Positions 39,557 through 47,357 of a DNA stretch of 64,000 bases are shown here, in pieces. A program made the position numbers and the translations under genes. Source of the DNA: Apibacter raozihei (lineage in GTDB: Bacteria > Bacteroidota > Bacteroidia > Flavobacteriales > Weeksellaceae). The notes under the pieces are model-generated. The model was not told the origin of the DNA. It made no database searches and saw nothing but the letters and a program-made list of their open reading frames with translations. How positions within the stretch are numbered: position 1 is the stretch's first letter; every line of letters starts with the position of its first letter. Location of the stretch: assembly GCF_004014855.1 (NCBI RefSeq), contig NZ_CP034930.1, positions 3,081,716-3,145,715 on the forward strand, in the 5' to 3' direction.

Positions 39557-40096
39557 ATGAAAAAAGTATTTTTTATACTGATAACTTGTGCATACTGTTC
39601 CATACAGGCACAAAACTTTACTTTAAAAAGTAAAACACTTCAGGGGCAGGCAGAAAGTAATCTCATGTTTAATGGAATGGGATGTAAAGGAGAAAATATG
39701 TCTCCACAACTATTTTGGGAAAATGTCCCAATTCAGACTCAGAGTTTTGCTATTACCATCTTTGATCCGGATGCACCCACGGGAAGCGGATGGTGGCATT
39801 GGGTGGCGTATAATATCCCCTCAGATATAAGAGAAATGAAAGCAAATGCAGGAAATATAACAAAAAAGATCGCGCCTTTAGGAACTATACAAAGTAAAAC
39901 AGATTATGGTACGTATGGATATGGAGGCCCCTGTCCTCCAACAGGAGATCGTCCACATCAATATATAATTACGATATATGCATTAGACACTCCACTTTTA
40001 GATTTGGATAAAGATGCTTCACCTGCTTTAGTAGGCTTCTATTTACAACAACATACTATTCAAAAAGCATCTTTGATATTTTATTCTCAACGTTAA
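39557..40096 (+). CDS. YbhB/YbcL-type PEBP (Raf kinase inhibitor-like) protein, secreted
   Basis: 179 residues from the ATG at 39557, the start that gives a signal peptide (KKVFFILITCAYCSIQAQ). The phosphatidylethanolamine-binding-protein fold is shown by the DPDAPTGSGWWHWVAYNIP block, the conserved Asp-Pro-Asp-Ala-Pro motif, and GYGGPCPPTGDRPHQYIITIYALD. It appears to be exported, as in YbcL. The role is unknown in Bacteroidota. It may be regulated by the preceding AraC gene. Confidence 0.92.
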   Translation: MKKVFFILITCAYCSIQAQNFTLKSKTLQGQAESNLMFNGMGCKGENMSPQLFWENVPIQTQSFAITIFDPDAPTGSGWWHWVAYNIPSDIREMKANAGNITKKIAPLGTIQSKTDYGTYGYGGPCPPTGDRPHQYIITIYALDTPLLDLDKDASPALVGFYLQQHTIQKASLIFYSQR

Positions 40097-40196
40097 AATT
40101 TATAAATTACATGTATTAAATATTAATTTTTAAGTATTTACATTTAATTTAATCTTTATACATCTTTTACTTTAATATAAATTTTCAAAAGATTAA

Positions 40197-40216
40197 ATTC
40201 TTGCGTTTGCAAGAAT
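40197..40216. terminator. Hairpin, possible terminator between convergent genes
   Basis: Perfect 8-bp inverted repeat ATTCTTGC / GCAAGAAT with a 4-nt loop, followed on the minus strand by TTTAA. It is one of two hairpins between the convergent PEBP and DUF4822 genes. Confidence 0.5.
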
Positions 40217-40224
40217 AAACAAAG

Positions 40225-40252
40225 GGTGTCAGGATTTATAAAACCTGACACC
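40225..40252 (-). terminator. Terminator of the DUF4822 lipoprotein gene
   Basis: 9-bp inverted repeat GGTGTCAGG / CCTGACACC with a loop of about 10 nt, 31 nt past the lipoprotein stop on the minus strand; the U-tract is weak (CCTTTGTTT). Confidence 0.65.
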
Positions 40253-40282
40253 ACTTCTTAAATAAATTTATTATGAAAAAAT

Positions 40283-41188
40283 CTATTGCCCTAAAGGCTC
40301 ATGCTCTACGCGTAATAATCTGGAATCTACCTGAATATCGTAGGTAAATTTTGTTGAAGTAAGTTCCGTAATAGCTACTGTTCTGCTCCATAGTAATTCT
40401 CCGTTATTATTTTTTGCAATTAAATTTCTTAATTTACCATCTAACGAAACATACCATTCTCCTTGGGATCTTACATTGGATTTATCTCCATAAGCAGTAA
40501 TCATAAAATTACCGTTTGAAAATTCCCCCCTGTCGTTTTTAGGAAAATATAAATTTCCTGAGTTATTGATATAATAAGCATCTCCTGAGAAATTAGAAGC
40601 AGGTGCCACCGTCCTGTCCATTTCCACTGCATTTTCTTGTCCGTTGGTTATGTCCCACACTTTTGTAGTTGTCCAATCTGTTGAAGCCAGAACCTGAGCC
40701 GGAGTTAAAACCTCATTATGATTAACAGGTATATGTTCAACATAATAAATTATGGAAGGATCACTGCTATTAGGGATAGCATAAGTAAAAATAGTATGAC
40801 TTAAAGCCATAATATCTACATTTCTTTCAAAAGCTACACTATTATCAGAGTTATAAACTACCAGTTTTCTCTGAGATTCATCATTGATTAAAGACCATTC
40901 ACCAAATATTTTGGGCTGATCTGTAAAATCAACAATTCTAAATGTACCATTGGTTTTATAATATGCATATCCTGCATAATTTGAAGCCGGTGCAACGGAT
41001 AAATCTAATTGATTTCCACGGTTATCAGTAACTTTAGTAGTTATCCAAACGTGAGTGGATAAAATATCACTTTTAGTTTCTCCCTGCGGAGATAAATTTG
41101 TTACTAAGTCATCATCTGAACAGGATACATTTAGAATTAAGGTAGTGATAGACATAAATATTACACTAATCAAACGTTTTGTTGTCAT
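40283..41188 (-). CDS. Lipoprotein with two DUF4822-like repeats
   Basis: 301 residues from the ATG at 41188 (a TTG eight codons upstream is less likely). The signal ends in LILNVSC, a lipobox, so it is lipid-anchored. Two similar units of about 120 residues follow: the first with THVWITTKVTDNRGNQLDLSVAPASNYAGYAYY, the second with ASTDWTTTKVWDITNG...MDRTVAPASNFSGDAYY; each ends in a FTYxI block (ASN[YF]xGxAYY is the shared core). This fits DUF4822, of unknown function, from memory of that family. No signal for an enzyme. Confidence 0.75.
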   Translation of the reverse strand: MTTKRLISVIFMSITTLILNVSCSDDDLVTNLSPQGETKSDILSTHVWITTKVTDNRGNQLDLSVAPASNYAGYAYYKTNGTFRIVDFTDQPKIFGEWSLINDESQRKLVVYNSDNSVAFERNVDIMALSHTIFTYAIPNSSDPSIIYYVEHIPVNHNEVLTPAQVLASTDWTTTKVWDITNGQENAVEMDRTVAPASNFSGDAYYINNSGNLYFPKNDRGEFSNGNFMITAYGDKSNVRSQGEWYVSLDGKLRNLIAKNNNGELLWSRTVAITELTSTKFTYDIQVDSRLLRVEHEPLGQ

Positions 41189-41517
41189 TTTAAATATTTT
41201 TATTAGTTTCAAACAAAACTATTTCTAAATTTAGACTAATCTCTTATCCTAAATCAATTTATAATACAAAATAATTGTTATCTTTAGTTGTCTGTAGCTG
41301 CCTTAAGTATGCTCATTCGATAATCATATTGAAAGTAAAGATTCATTCAAAATTTCAAAATATTTATCTAATAAAATTAAATTTTAAAAACTAGTTTATC
41401 TATCTTAATTTGTATTTATTCTATTAAACTATTTATAATAAATTATTTATTGCTAAATAATTTATATTATACTTAGCAATACCCTTGTTTAAATATCATA
41501 ATAAATAATGTAAATTT
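41189..41517. other. 329-nt intergenic region between divergent genes
   Basis: AT-rich stretch between the divergent DUF4822 and beta-lactamase-like genes. It should hold both promoters, but I see no exact TAnnTTTG, no hairpin and no small gene. Confidence 0.45.
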
Positions 41518-42414
41518 ATGAAATCGAGTAATTGTCTTATATATGTAATTTTCCCAGTAATGTTGCTATTTCTAGCAGGGTGTAAAACTCAATCTATAAA
41601 ATCTGAATTTAATGATTCTATTTATCATTTAATTAAAAATAAAAAGTTAGATATAGGGATTTCAGTAAGAGATAATACCGGTGATGAAATTGTATCATAT
41701 AACCAAAATAAAAAATATAAATTGTATAGTGTGTCAAAATATTTTTTAGGATTATATATACTAGATCAGGTTGATAAAGGTAATCTTAATTTAAACCAAC
41801 CTGTAATATTTTCTAAAAAAGACCTAAAGCCTGATCTTTATAGTCCTTTAAGAGATAGTATCCCACTAGGAACAACTCTAACTTTAAAAGAATCAATTAA
41901 ATATTTAATAGAAGATAGTGATAATAATGTATTTGATAAATTGATTGATATTTCAGGAGGATTTCAAAGGTTGAATTTATTTGTGCACCAAATTGTTCCA
42001 AACAAAAATAAATTTGCTATTAATGCAGGGTATTCTGATTCAGAAACATTGTTCCAATCAAATGTAATTACTCCCAGTCTAACAACTGAAATCCTTTACA
42101 AGATGGAAAACAGACAAATTATTTCTGATGAAAGTTTAAATTTACTAAAATTTTATATGCAACACTCTGTAAATAATAAGCGGATTCAGGGATTGTTACA
42201 AACTAAGACAAAATCTTTTCATAAATCAGGCACATCAGGAAGAAAAGATGGAATTATAACTGCTACCAATGATATTGGCATTGTAGAATTACAAGACGAA
42301 CAATCATTTAGTATAGCTGTATTTATTTCAAACTCACACGAAGATGATGCCACTAATGAATATATAATTGCTAAACTGGCAGATATAATCTATGATAGAT
42401 TAAACAATATGTAA
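41518..42414 (+). CDS. Class A beta-lactamase-like lipoprotein (subclass A2-like), possibly lacking the deacylation Glu
   Basis: A 298-residue serine beta-lactamase/transpeptidase-fold protein with a lipoprotein signal (LLFLAGC). The S-x-x-K motif is YSVSKYF (Ser71, Lys74), the SDN loop is EDSDNNVF (134-136), and the KTG motif is HKSGTSG (Lys236-Ser237-Gly238). The omega-loop region KFAINAGYSDSETLFQSN lines up with the NExxM...YxNW block of VEB/PER-type enzymes; where those have the general-base Glu this protein seems to have Ala170. If so, it would acylate but turn over slowly. The alignment is from memory, so treat the missing residue as provisional. Confidence 0.82.
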   Translation: MKSSNCLIYVIFPVMLLFLAGCKTQSIKSEFNDSIYHLIKNKKLDIGISVRDNTGDEIVSYNQNKKYKLYSVSKYFLGLYILDQVDKGNLNLNQPVIFSKKDLKPDLYSPLRDSIPLGTTLTLKESIKYLIEDSDNNVFDKLIDISGGFQRLNLFVHQIVPNKNKFAINAGYSDSETLFQSNVITPSLTTEILYKMENRQIISDESLNLLKFYMQHSVNNKRIQGLLQTKTKSFHKSGTSGRKDGIITATNDIGIVELQDEQSFSIAVFISNSHEDDATNEYIIAKLADIIYDRLNNM

Positions 42415-42442
42415 AATTGTAGGCTTACCTTTTTATAGACTA

Positions 42443-43117
42443 TTAAAACTCCTGAGAATACAAAGCTCTGAGTACCCAGTATTGATTATTTGAATTTAAA
42501 TTGAATTCGTATTTAACCAGCTCGTTTAAAACCAAGAAAATACCCTGATTGTTTTTTTCAAAAATTCCCATTTTTATACCTTCATCATTAATACTGATTC
42601 CGAATCTACTGTTGAGCCTATGAATATTTTCCTTACTGACTGATTCCAATATCAGTATATCTCCGTTTTTATAAGCAAATTTTTCCGGAAGATTATATGA
42701 ATTATCTATTTCAATGGCTAATAAATCAAAAGGTGAATCATTAGGAATACACATCATAGGTAATTTTTCCAAAAAGTCCGATTCATTGAAATTCTGTATA
42801 AATTCAGAAAAATTAGCAGAAGAAATATAAGGTATTTCAACAAACTTATCTTTCCTTTTTAGCATTTCCATATCTATAACCAAGCTGGAATCAAAGTGCA
42901 GCAATTCATTCACTGAAAGATCCCTTAAAATAAAATCATCCAGCGGAATGCCAAAATATTTAGCAATATTAACTACAATTTCTATTTTAGGTTCTGCTCT
43001 TAATTCTTCATAAGAACTTATGTTTCCCCTTGTCAGCTTGAATAAATCAGCAAACGCTTGTTGACTCAGCCCTTTGACTCCTCTGATTTTTTTTATATTT
43101 CTTCCGATTTTACTCAT
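42443..43117 (-). CDS. XRE-family regulator with S24-like C-terminal domain
   Basis: A 224-residue regulator, divergent from the PspA-flotillin operon. The N-terminal HTH is at about 10-60 (GLSQQAFADLFKLTRGNISSYEELRAEPKIE). The C-terminal ~120 residues resemble the LexA/CI S24 fold: DNSYNLPEKFAYKNGDILILE corresponds to the Ser-containing and GD strands, though the GxSMxP motif is degenerate and the catalytic Lys is not clear, so it may sense by binding and not by self-cleavage. A palindrome with promoter elements on both strands lies at its 5' side. It most likely represses itself and the operon. Confidence 0.85.
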   Translation of the reverse strand: MSKIGRNIKKIRGVKGLSQQAFADLFKLTRGNISSYEELRAEPKIEIVVNIAKYFGIPLDDFILRDLSVNELLHFDSSLVIDMEMLKRKDKFVEIPYISSANFSEFIQNFNESDFLEKLPMMCIPNDSPFDLLAIEIDNSYNLPEKFAYKNGDILILESVSKENIHRLNSRFGISINDEGIKMGIFEKNNQGIFLVLNELVKYEFNLNSNNQYWVLRALYSQEF

Positions 43118-43158
43118 AAAAAGATGCTAAAATTTTTTGCAATTAAAAAATATTTAGC

Positions 43159-43166
43159 TATATTTG
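43159..43166 (+). promoter_or_regulatory. Plus-strand -7 element inside the operator
   Basis: TATATTTG, an exact TAnnTTTG match, overlapping the left arm of the operator palindrome; a start near 43173 would give a leader of about 43 nt before the YbjN-like gene. Confidence 0.5.
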
Positions 43167-43186
43167 CTAAAATTATTAGCAAATAT
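43160..43186. promoter_or_regulatory. Operator palindrome between the XRE gene and the PspA operon
   Basis: Perfect 11-bp inverted repeat ATATTTGCTAA / TTAGCAAATAT around AATTA. Degenerate half-sites follow toward the XRE gene (TTTAGCTA at 43153-43160, TGCTAAAA near 43125), so several repressor dimers may bind. It overlaps candidate -7 elements on both strands, which is what an autoregulated divergent switch would look like. Confidence 0.7.
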
Positions 43187-43187
43187 A
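43180..43187 (-). promoter_or_regulatory. Minus-strand -7 element inside the operator
   Basis: Minus-strand TATATTTG, mirror image of 43159-43166 within the palindrome; it would give the XRE gene a leader of about 55 nt. Confidence 0.45.
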
Positions 43188-43192
43188 TCACT

Positions 43193-43200
43193 TATATTTG
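43193..43200 (+). promoter_or_regulatory. Second plus-strand -7 element, proximal to the operon
   Basis: TATATTTG, exact match, 16 nt before the first ATG at 43216. The operator would cover its -33 region. It is the best-placed promoter for the operon. Confidence 0.55.
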
Positions 43201-43215
43201 ATATGACTAAAACCT

Positions 43216-43617
43216 ATGATCATGTATTTTAAAAAAATTGAAACCTTTATTTCTGAACTTGGACATACCATATCCTTCAAAGATGAGGAAAAAGGCATTT
43301 TCTGCATCGAAAATGAAGAAGATGGAATCAAAAACCTCGTCATAGGAGTTGCTCCGCCCATTGTTGTACTAGAGCAGTATATTTTTACATTATATCAGGA
43401 TGACAAAGAAATATTCAAATCTTTATTACAAAAAAACCGGGATATAGTACATGGTGCATTTGTACTGGACGAAACCGGAAAAAGAGTTATCTTCCGCTAC
43501 ACGATGCAAATTGAAAATCTCGACATAAATGAACTGGAAGGAGCCTTAAACTCTTTAGGATTATTACTAAGCGAATATTACGAACAAATACTGACATTTT
43601 CTAAAACAAAAAAATAA
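43216..43617 (+). CDS. YbjN / type III secretion chaperone-like protein (Tir-chaperone fold)
   Basis: A 133-residue cytoplasmic protein of the YbjN-like, Tir-chaperone fold group (KLLQxNxxxVHGAFxLDExG-type block: SLLQKNRDIVHGAFVLDETGKRVIFR, then LEGALNSLGLLL). It starts the operon, 9 nt before pspA. Similar genes head PspA-type operons in various bacteria; a role as a chaperone or adaptor for the ATPase or for PspA is inferred. Start: ATG at 43216 or 43222. Confidence 0.78.
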   Translation: MIMYFKKIETFISELGHTISFKDEEKGIFCIENEEDGIKNLVIGVAPPIVVLEQYIFTLYQDDKEIFKSLLQKNRDIVHGAFVLDETGKRVIFRYTMQIENLDINELEGALNSLGLLLSEYYEQILTFSKTKK

Positions 43618-43625
43618 AAACCATC

Positions 43626-44327
43626 ATGAATATATTTAAAAGACTTTTACGAATAGGCACAGCGGAAATACACTCCGTTGTCGATAAAATGGAAGATCCG
43701 ATACGAATGACCGAACAGGGCATCCGGGAGATGAAAGAAGATTTGGAAAAAAGCCTGGAAGCCTTAGCAAGAGTAAAAGCTTTAGCTATACGTGCAAAAA
43801 ATGACAGTTCTAAAAAAACTTCTGAAGCGGAAGATTATGAAAATAAAGCTTTTTTACTCATGTCTAAAGCCCAAAAAGGTGAACTTGATGCTGCACAGGC
43901 AGAAAAATTAGCCAAAGAAGCCCTCTCTCTTAAAGCAAGACTGCTTTCTGAAGTAGAAATTCTTAATGGAGAAAAAATCCAGCATGAAAAAGCAGTGGAT
44001 GAAATGCAAAAAAATGTTGAAATTCTTAAATTTAACATCAATAAATGGGAAAATGAACTAAGAATTCTACGTGCCCGGGTAAAAGTGAGTAAAGCCACCA
44101 AAGAAGTTAACAAACAGCTAGCCCAGATAGATAATAACAGCACGATAAGTATGCTGGAAAAAATGAAAGAGAAAGTAGCAGAAGAAGAAGCTTTAGCACA
44201 GGCATACGGAGAGCTTGCAAACCAAAACATATCTCTTGATGAGGAAATTGATCGGGCTATTGGTAAAGATTCGATGCAAGTCAACAGCGAGCTCGAAAAC
44301 ATAAAAAAAAGACTGGGAATGGAATAA
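43626..44327 (+). CDS. pspA: PspA/IM30 family protein
   Basis: A 233-residue ESCRT-III-like membrane-remodelling protein. The N-terminal amphipathic helix (NIFKRLLRIGTAEIHSVVDKMEDP) is followed by continuous coiled coil (about 30-190) and a C-terminal short helix (LENIKKRLGME). The MEDPIRMTEQGIREM block is typical. PspA proteins coat damaged inner membrane and stabilise it under envelope stress. No PspF/PspB/PspC are seen; instead the neighbours are YqiJ-like and flotillin genes, so this belongs to the PspA-flotillin context. Confidence 0.93.
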   Translation: MNIFKRLLRIGTAEIHSVVDKMEDPIRMTEQGIREMKEDLEKSLEALARVKALAIRAKNDSSKKTSEAEDYENKAFLLMSKAQKGELDAAQAEKLAKEALSLKARLLSEVEILNGEKIQHEKAVDEMQKNVEILKFNINKWENELRILRARVKVSKATKEVNKQLAQIDNNSTISMLEKMKEKVAEEEALAQAYGELANQNISLDEEIDRAIGKDSMQVNSELENIKKRLGME

Positions 44328-44373
44328 AAATTCCAACTCTGTACTAACTTTTTAACCTGAAACTATCTCTATT

Positions 44374-45120
44374 ATGACCGAAATACTACACTCCCTTTTT
44401 AATCCGCTGTCCAATGCCATTATGAGTGGCTTTATGATAGTTATTCTTATCTACTGGCTATTCTCTTTTCTTGGTATAGGATTAGGAGAAATGGATTTTG
44501 ATACGAATTTCGGAGCAGATATTGATTCAGATATAGACGTAGACGCTCAAGTAGACACGGATACCCAGGTAGACACGGATCATCATGGAGAACCTTCTCC
44601 GCATGCAGAGGTTGATGATAGTCATGTTACGCATGAGAACGCAGGTGACAGCCTGTTTATACGATTCCTGAAATTTATGAATGTCGGAAAAGTTCCTTTT
44701 ATGCTGGTATTATCCACTCTGAAGTTCTTTACCTGGGCAGGTGCTTTAGTTACCACTCAGTTAACCATTGCCGGAAGCTGGGGTTGGAAATCGGTTTTTA
44801 TTTTAATTCCTTGTTTTATTGCCGGAGTTATTCTTACCCGTTATGCAACAAAGCCCTTGGCTCGTTTTCTCTCCAGAACCGGATATCAGGGGGAAGAAAG
44901 AACCGAATTTTTGGGAAGATCGGGTAGAATGATGTCCACTATCACTAAAGATAAAATCGGAAGTGCAGAATTTATTATCGAAAAAAACCCGATTCGTCTC
45001 AACGTAATTAGTCATAACGGAGATGAAATCAAATACGGTGAATCTGTCATGATTACAGATGAAACACAAGACAAAAAATTTTATTACGTAACCAAAGAAG
45101 TTACTATTGATCAAAATTAA
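44374..45120 (+). CDS. YqiJ-like membrane protein with OB-fold domain
   Basis: A 248-residue protein. Layout: a transmembrane segment (about 15-38), an acidic Asp-rich loop (DFDTNFGADIDSDIDVDAQV and onward, with repeated VDTD and HH), two more transmembrane segments (about 105-160), and a C-terminal OB-fold (FLGRSGRMMSTI...NPIRLNVISHNGDEIKYGESVMI). This is the YqiJ/NfeD-like partner that normally accompanies flotillins. Its stop overlaps the spacer before the flotillin gene (40 nt to its ATG). The Asp-rich loop could bind cations. Confidence 0.85.
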   Translation: MTEILHSLFNPLSNAIMSGFMIVILIYWLFSFLGIGLGEMDFDTNFGADIDSDIDVDAQVDTDTQVDTDHHGEPSPHAEVDDSHVTHENAGDSLFIRFLKFMNVGKVPFMLVLSTLKFFTWAGALVTTQLTIAGSWGWKSVFILIPCFIAGVILTRYATKPLARFLSRTGYQGEERTEFLGRSGRMMSTITKDKIGSAEFIIEKNPIRLNVISHNGDEIKYGESVMITDETQDKKFYYVTKEVTIDQN

Positions 45121-45160
45121 TCACATAAAAATTTTTCAACATTTTAAAACATTACATATT

Positions 45161-47353
45161 ATGGAAATTGGAGGCATAATCGCTATCATTGTCGGAACAT
45201 TTATGTTCATTATTTTATTATTCTTGGCAATCCTTGCATCATTTTACAAAAAAATCCCTCAGGGAAAAGCCATTGTAAGAACAGGTGTGGGAGGAACTAA
45301 AGTTGCTTTTAACAAGGGAATTTATGTTATCCCTGTCTTTCACAAAATGGAAATTATGGATATTTCCGTTAAAAAATTACAAATTGAAAGAATGGAACAG
45401 GATGGATTAATCTGTAAGGATAACATCCGGGCAGATATAAAAGTAGCCTTTTTCATTCGGGTAAATAAATCGGTGGACGATGTCATCAACGTAGCGCAGA
45501 CTTTAGGTTGTGAAAGAGCCAGTGATGTGGAAACTCTTAGAAATATATTTGAAGCCAAATTTTCAGAAGCGTTAAAAACCGTAGGAAAAAAATTCGAATT
45601 TATTGAACTTTATGAAGCACGCCGGGAATTCAGGGATGAAATCCTGAATATAATAGGCACAGATCTAAACGGTTATAACCTGGACGATTGTGCTATTGAT
45701 TATCTGGAACAAACCAATTTAAGCTTTTTAGATCCTCAGAATATTCTGGATTCCGAAGGTATTAAAAAAATTACCGAATTAACAGCTACCCAAAACATTA
45801 ATGCTAACCTAATCCGAAGAGATGAGCAAAAAACCATCAAAAAACAAGATGTGGAAGCTCGTGAAGCGATTTTGGAACTGGAAAGACAGTTAGCCGAAAA
45901 AGAAGAAAAACAAAGACGGGAAGTAGATAACATCAAAGCCCGCGAAGAAGCTGAAATCTTAAAAGTTCGTGAAGAAGAACGATTAAAATCTGAAACTGTA
46001 CGGATTACCACAGAGGAAAGTCTGGCTGTGCAGGAAGAAAATAAACTCAGACAGATTATCATAGCTGCTAAAAATAAGGAAAGAACCGATGCGGTGGAAA
46101 CGGAAAGAGTGGAAAAAGACCGTGCGCTGGAACAAACCGAAAGAGAAAGAATTGTAACACTTGCTCAAATTAATAAAGAAAAAGTCGTAGAGGAAGAAAA
46201 GAAAAATATTCAGGACGTTATCCGAGAAAGAGTACAGTTAGAAAAAGGCGTAGTAGAAGAACAACAAAATGTTAAAGACATAGAAGTACTACGGGAAGTA
46301 GAACGTAACAAACAAGCCGGTATTACCTTAGCCAGCCAGCAGGCAGAAGAAAATTTAATAAAAACGGTAAAAGAAGCCGAAGCTTTAAAACAAGCCGAAG
46401 AACAAAAAGCACAACAATTACTTATTGATGCAGAAGCACAAAAAGAGGCGGCTGTAAAAAATGCAGAAGCCAGAAAAACCTTAGCCGATGCTCAGGCACG
46501 GGAAGATGCTACTTTTGGGCTGGCAGAAGCCGAAGTAATTAAAGCCAAAGCAGAAGCCGATGAACAAAAAGGTATCGTTGAAGCCAACATAATTGAGAAA
46601 AAAGCCAAAGCTGAAGCTGTAGGAATTGAAGCCAAGGCAGAGGCAAAACGCAAAGAAGGATTAGTGGAAGCCGAAGTAACCCGTGAAAAAGCGTTAGCGT
46701 CCGCAGAAGGAGAAGCCAGCATTATTGAAAAAACTTCAGTGGCCGAAGCTACCGGTATACAGGCAAAAGCCGAGGCAAAACGTAAAGAAGGATTAGCAGA
46801 AGCCGAAGTAATTAAACAAAAAGCATTGTCTGAAGCCGAAGGTATTCATGAGAAAGCCGAAGCTATGAAAAAATTAGATGGTGTGGGTAAAGACCATGAA
46901 GAGTTTAAACTGAAATTACAAAAAGACAAAGATGTGGAACTGGCACAAATACATATACAAAAAGATGTGGCTCAAGCACAGGCTTCCGTATTGTCTGAAG
47001 CCATGAAATCTGCTAAAATTGACATTGTCGGTGGTGAATCTACTTTCTTTGAAAATATGATTAACCAGATATCAAGAGCCAAAGGATTTGATAAACTCGT
47101 AGGAGAAAGCCAAACGATTACTGAGATTAAAGATGCTTTACTTGGGGATGGTAGCGGAGAAGGCGATTTATATGAAAGAATCCGGAACTATGCAGAAAAA
47201 CTGAATATTTCCTCTGAAGATATCAAAAACCTGAGCATTGCTTCCCTGATATTTAAAATGCAGCAAAATGCCGAAAGTGATGACCAAAGCGTGTTGGGTA
47301 ATTTGTTCACATTGGCTAAAACTCTGGGTATATCTAATAAAAAATTAGGATAA
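45161..47353 (+). CDS. Flotillin (SPFH domain, YqiK-like)
   Basis: 730 residues from the ATG at 45161; the frame is open from 45107 but that would overlap the YqiJ-like gene. N-terminal transmembrane segment (about 5-27), SPFH/PHB domain (about 28-210, KIPQGKAIVRTGVGGTKVAF), then a long charged coiled coil (about 220-600) with EA-rich repeats, and a C-terminal assembly region (about 610-730). It scaffolds membrane microdomains. The length is greater than that of E. coli YqiK (~550), because of the extended coiled coil. Sits between the YqiJ-like and hydrolase genes, 4 nt before the latter. Confidence 0.92.
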   Translation: MEIGGIIAIIVGTFMFIILLFLAILASFYKKIPQGKAIVRTGVGGTKVAFNKGIYVIPVFHKMEIMDISVKKLQIERMEQDGLICKDNIRADIKVAFFIRVNKSVDDVINVAQTLGCERASDVETLRNIFEAKFSEALKTVGKKFEFIELYEARREFRDEILNIIGTDLNGYNLDDCAIDYLEQTNLSFLDPQNILDSEGIKKITELTATQNINANLIRRDEQKTIKKQDVEAREAILELERQLAEKEEKQRREVDNIKAREEAEILKVREEERLKSETVRITTEESLAVQEENKLRQIIIAAKNKERTDAVETERVEKDRALEQTERERIVTLAQINKEKVVEEEKKNIQDVIRERVQLEKGVVEEQQNVKDIEVLREVERNKQAGITLASQQAEENLIKTVKEAEALKQAEEQKAQQLLIDAEAQKEAAVKNAEARKTLADAQAREDATFGLAEAEVIKAKAEADEQKGIVEANIIEKKAKAEAVGIEAKAEAKRKEGLVEAEVTREKALASAEGEASIIEKTSVAEATGIQAKAEAKRKEGLAEAEVIKQKALSEAEGIHEKAEAMKKLDGVGKDHEEFKLKLQKDKDVELAQIHIQKDVAQAQASVLSEAMKSAKIDIVGGESTFFENMINQISRAKGFDKLVGESQTITEIKDALLGDGSGEGDLYERIRNYAEKLNISSEDIKNLSIASLIFKMQQNAESDDQSVLGNLFTLAKTLGISNKKLG
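46631..46811 (+). repeat. Direct repeat in the flotillin coiled coil
   Basis: A stretch encoding KAEAKRKEGLVEAEV (from 46631) returns as KAEAKRKEGLAEAEV (from 46763), 132 nt later, i.e. 44 codons, with high DNA identity (about 40 of 49 bases by eye). It shows internal duplication of the coiled coil, a possible site for length change between strains. Confidence 0.7.
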
Positions 47354-47357
47354 TAAA

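Noticed and set aside
43835-44302. Minus-strand frame of 155 codons opposite pspA
   Set aside because: Antisense of a helical coiled-coil gene gives long Ser/Leu-rich open frames; no start context or domain.
46500-46870. CRISPR-like array in the regular repeats at 46.5-46.9 kb
   Set aside because: The repeats are in frame and encode the flotillin coiled coil; there are no constant repeat and variable spacer units.
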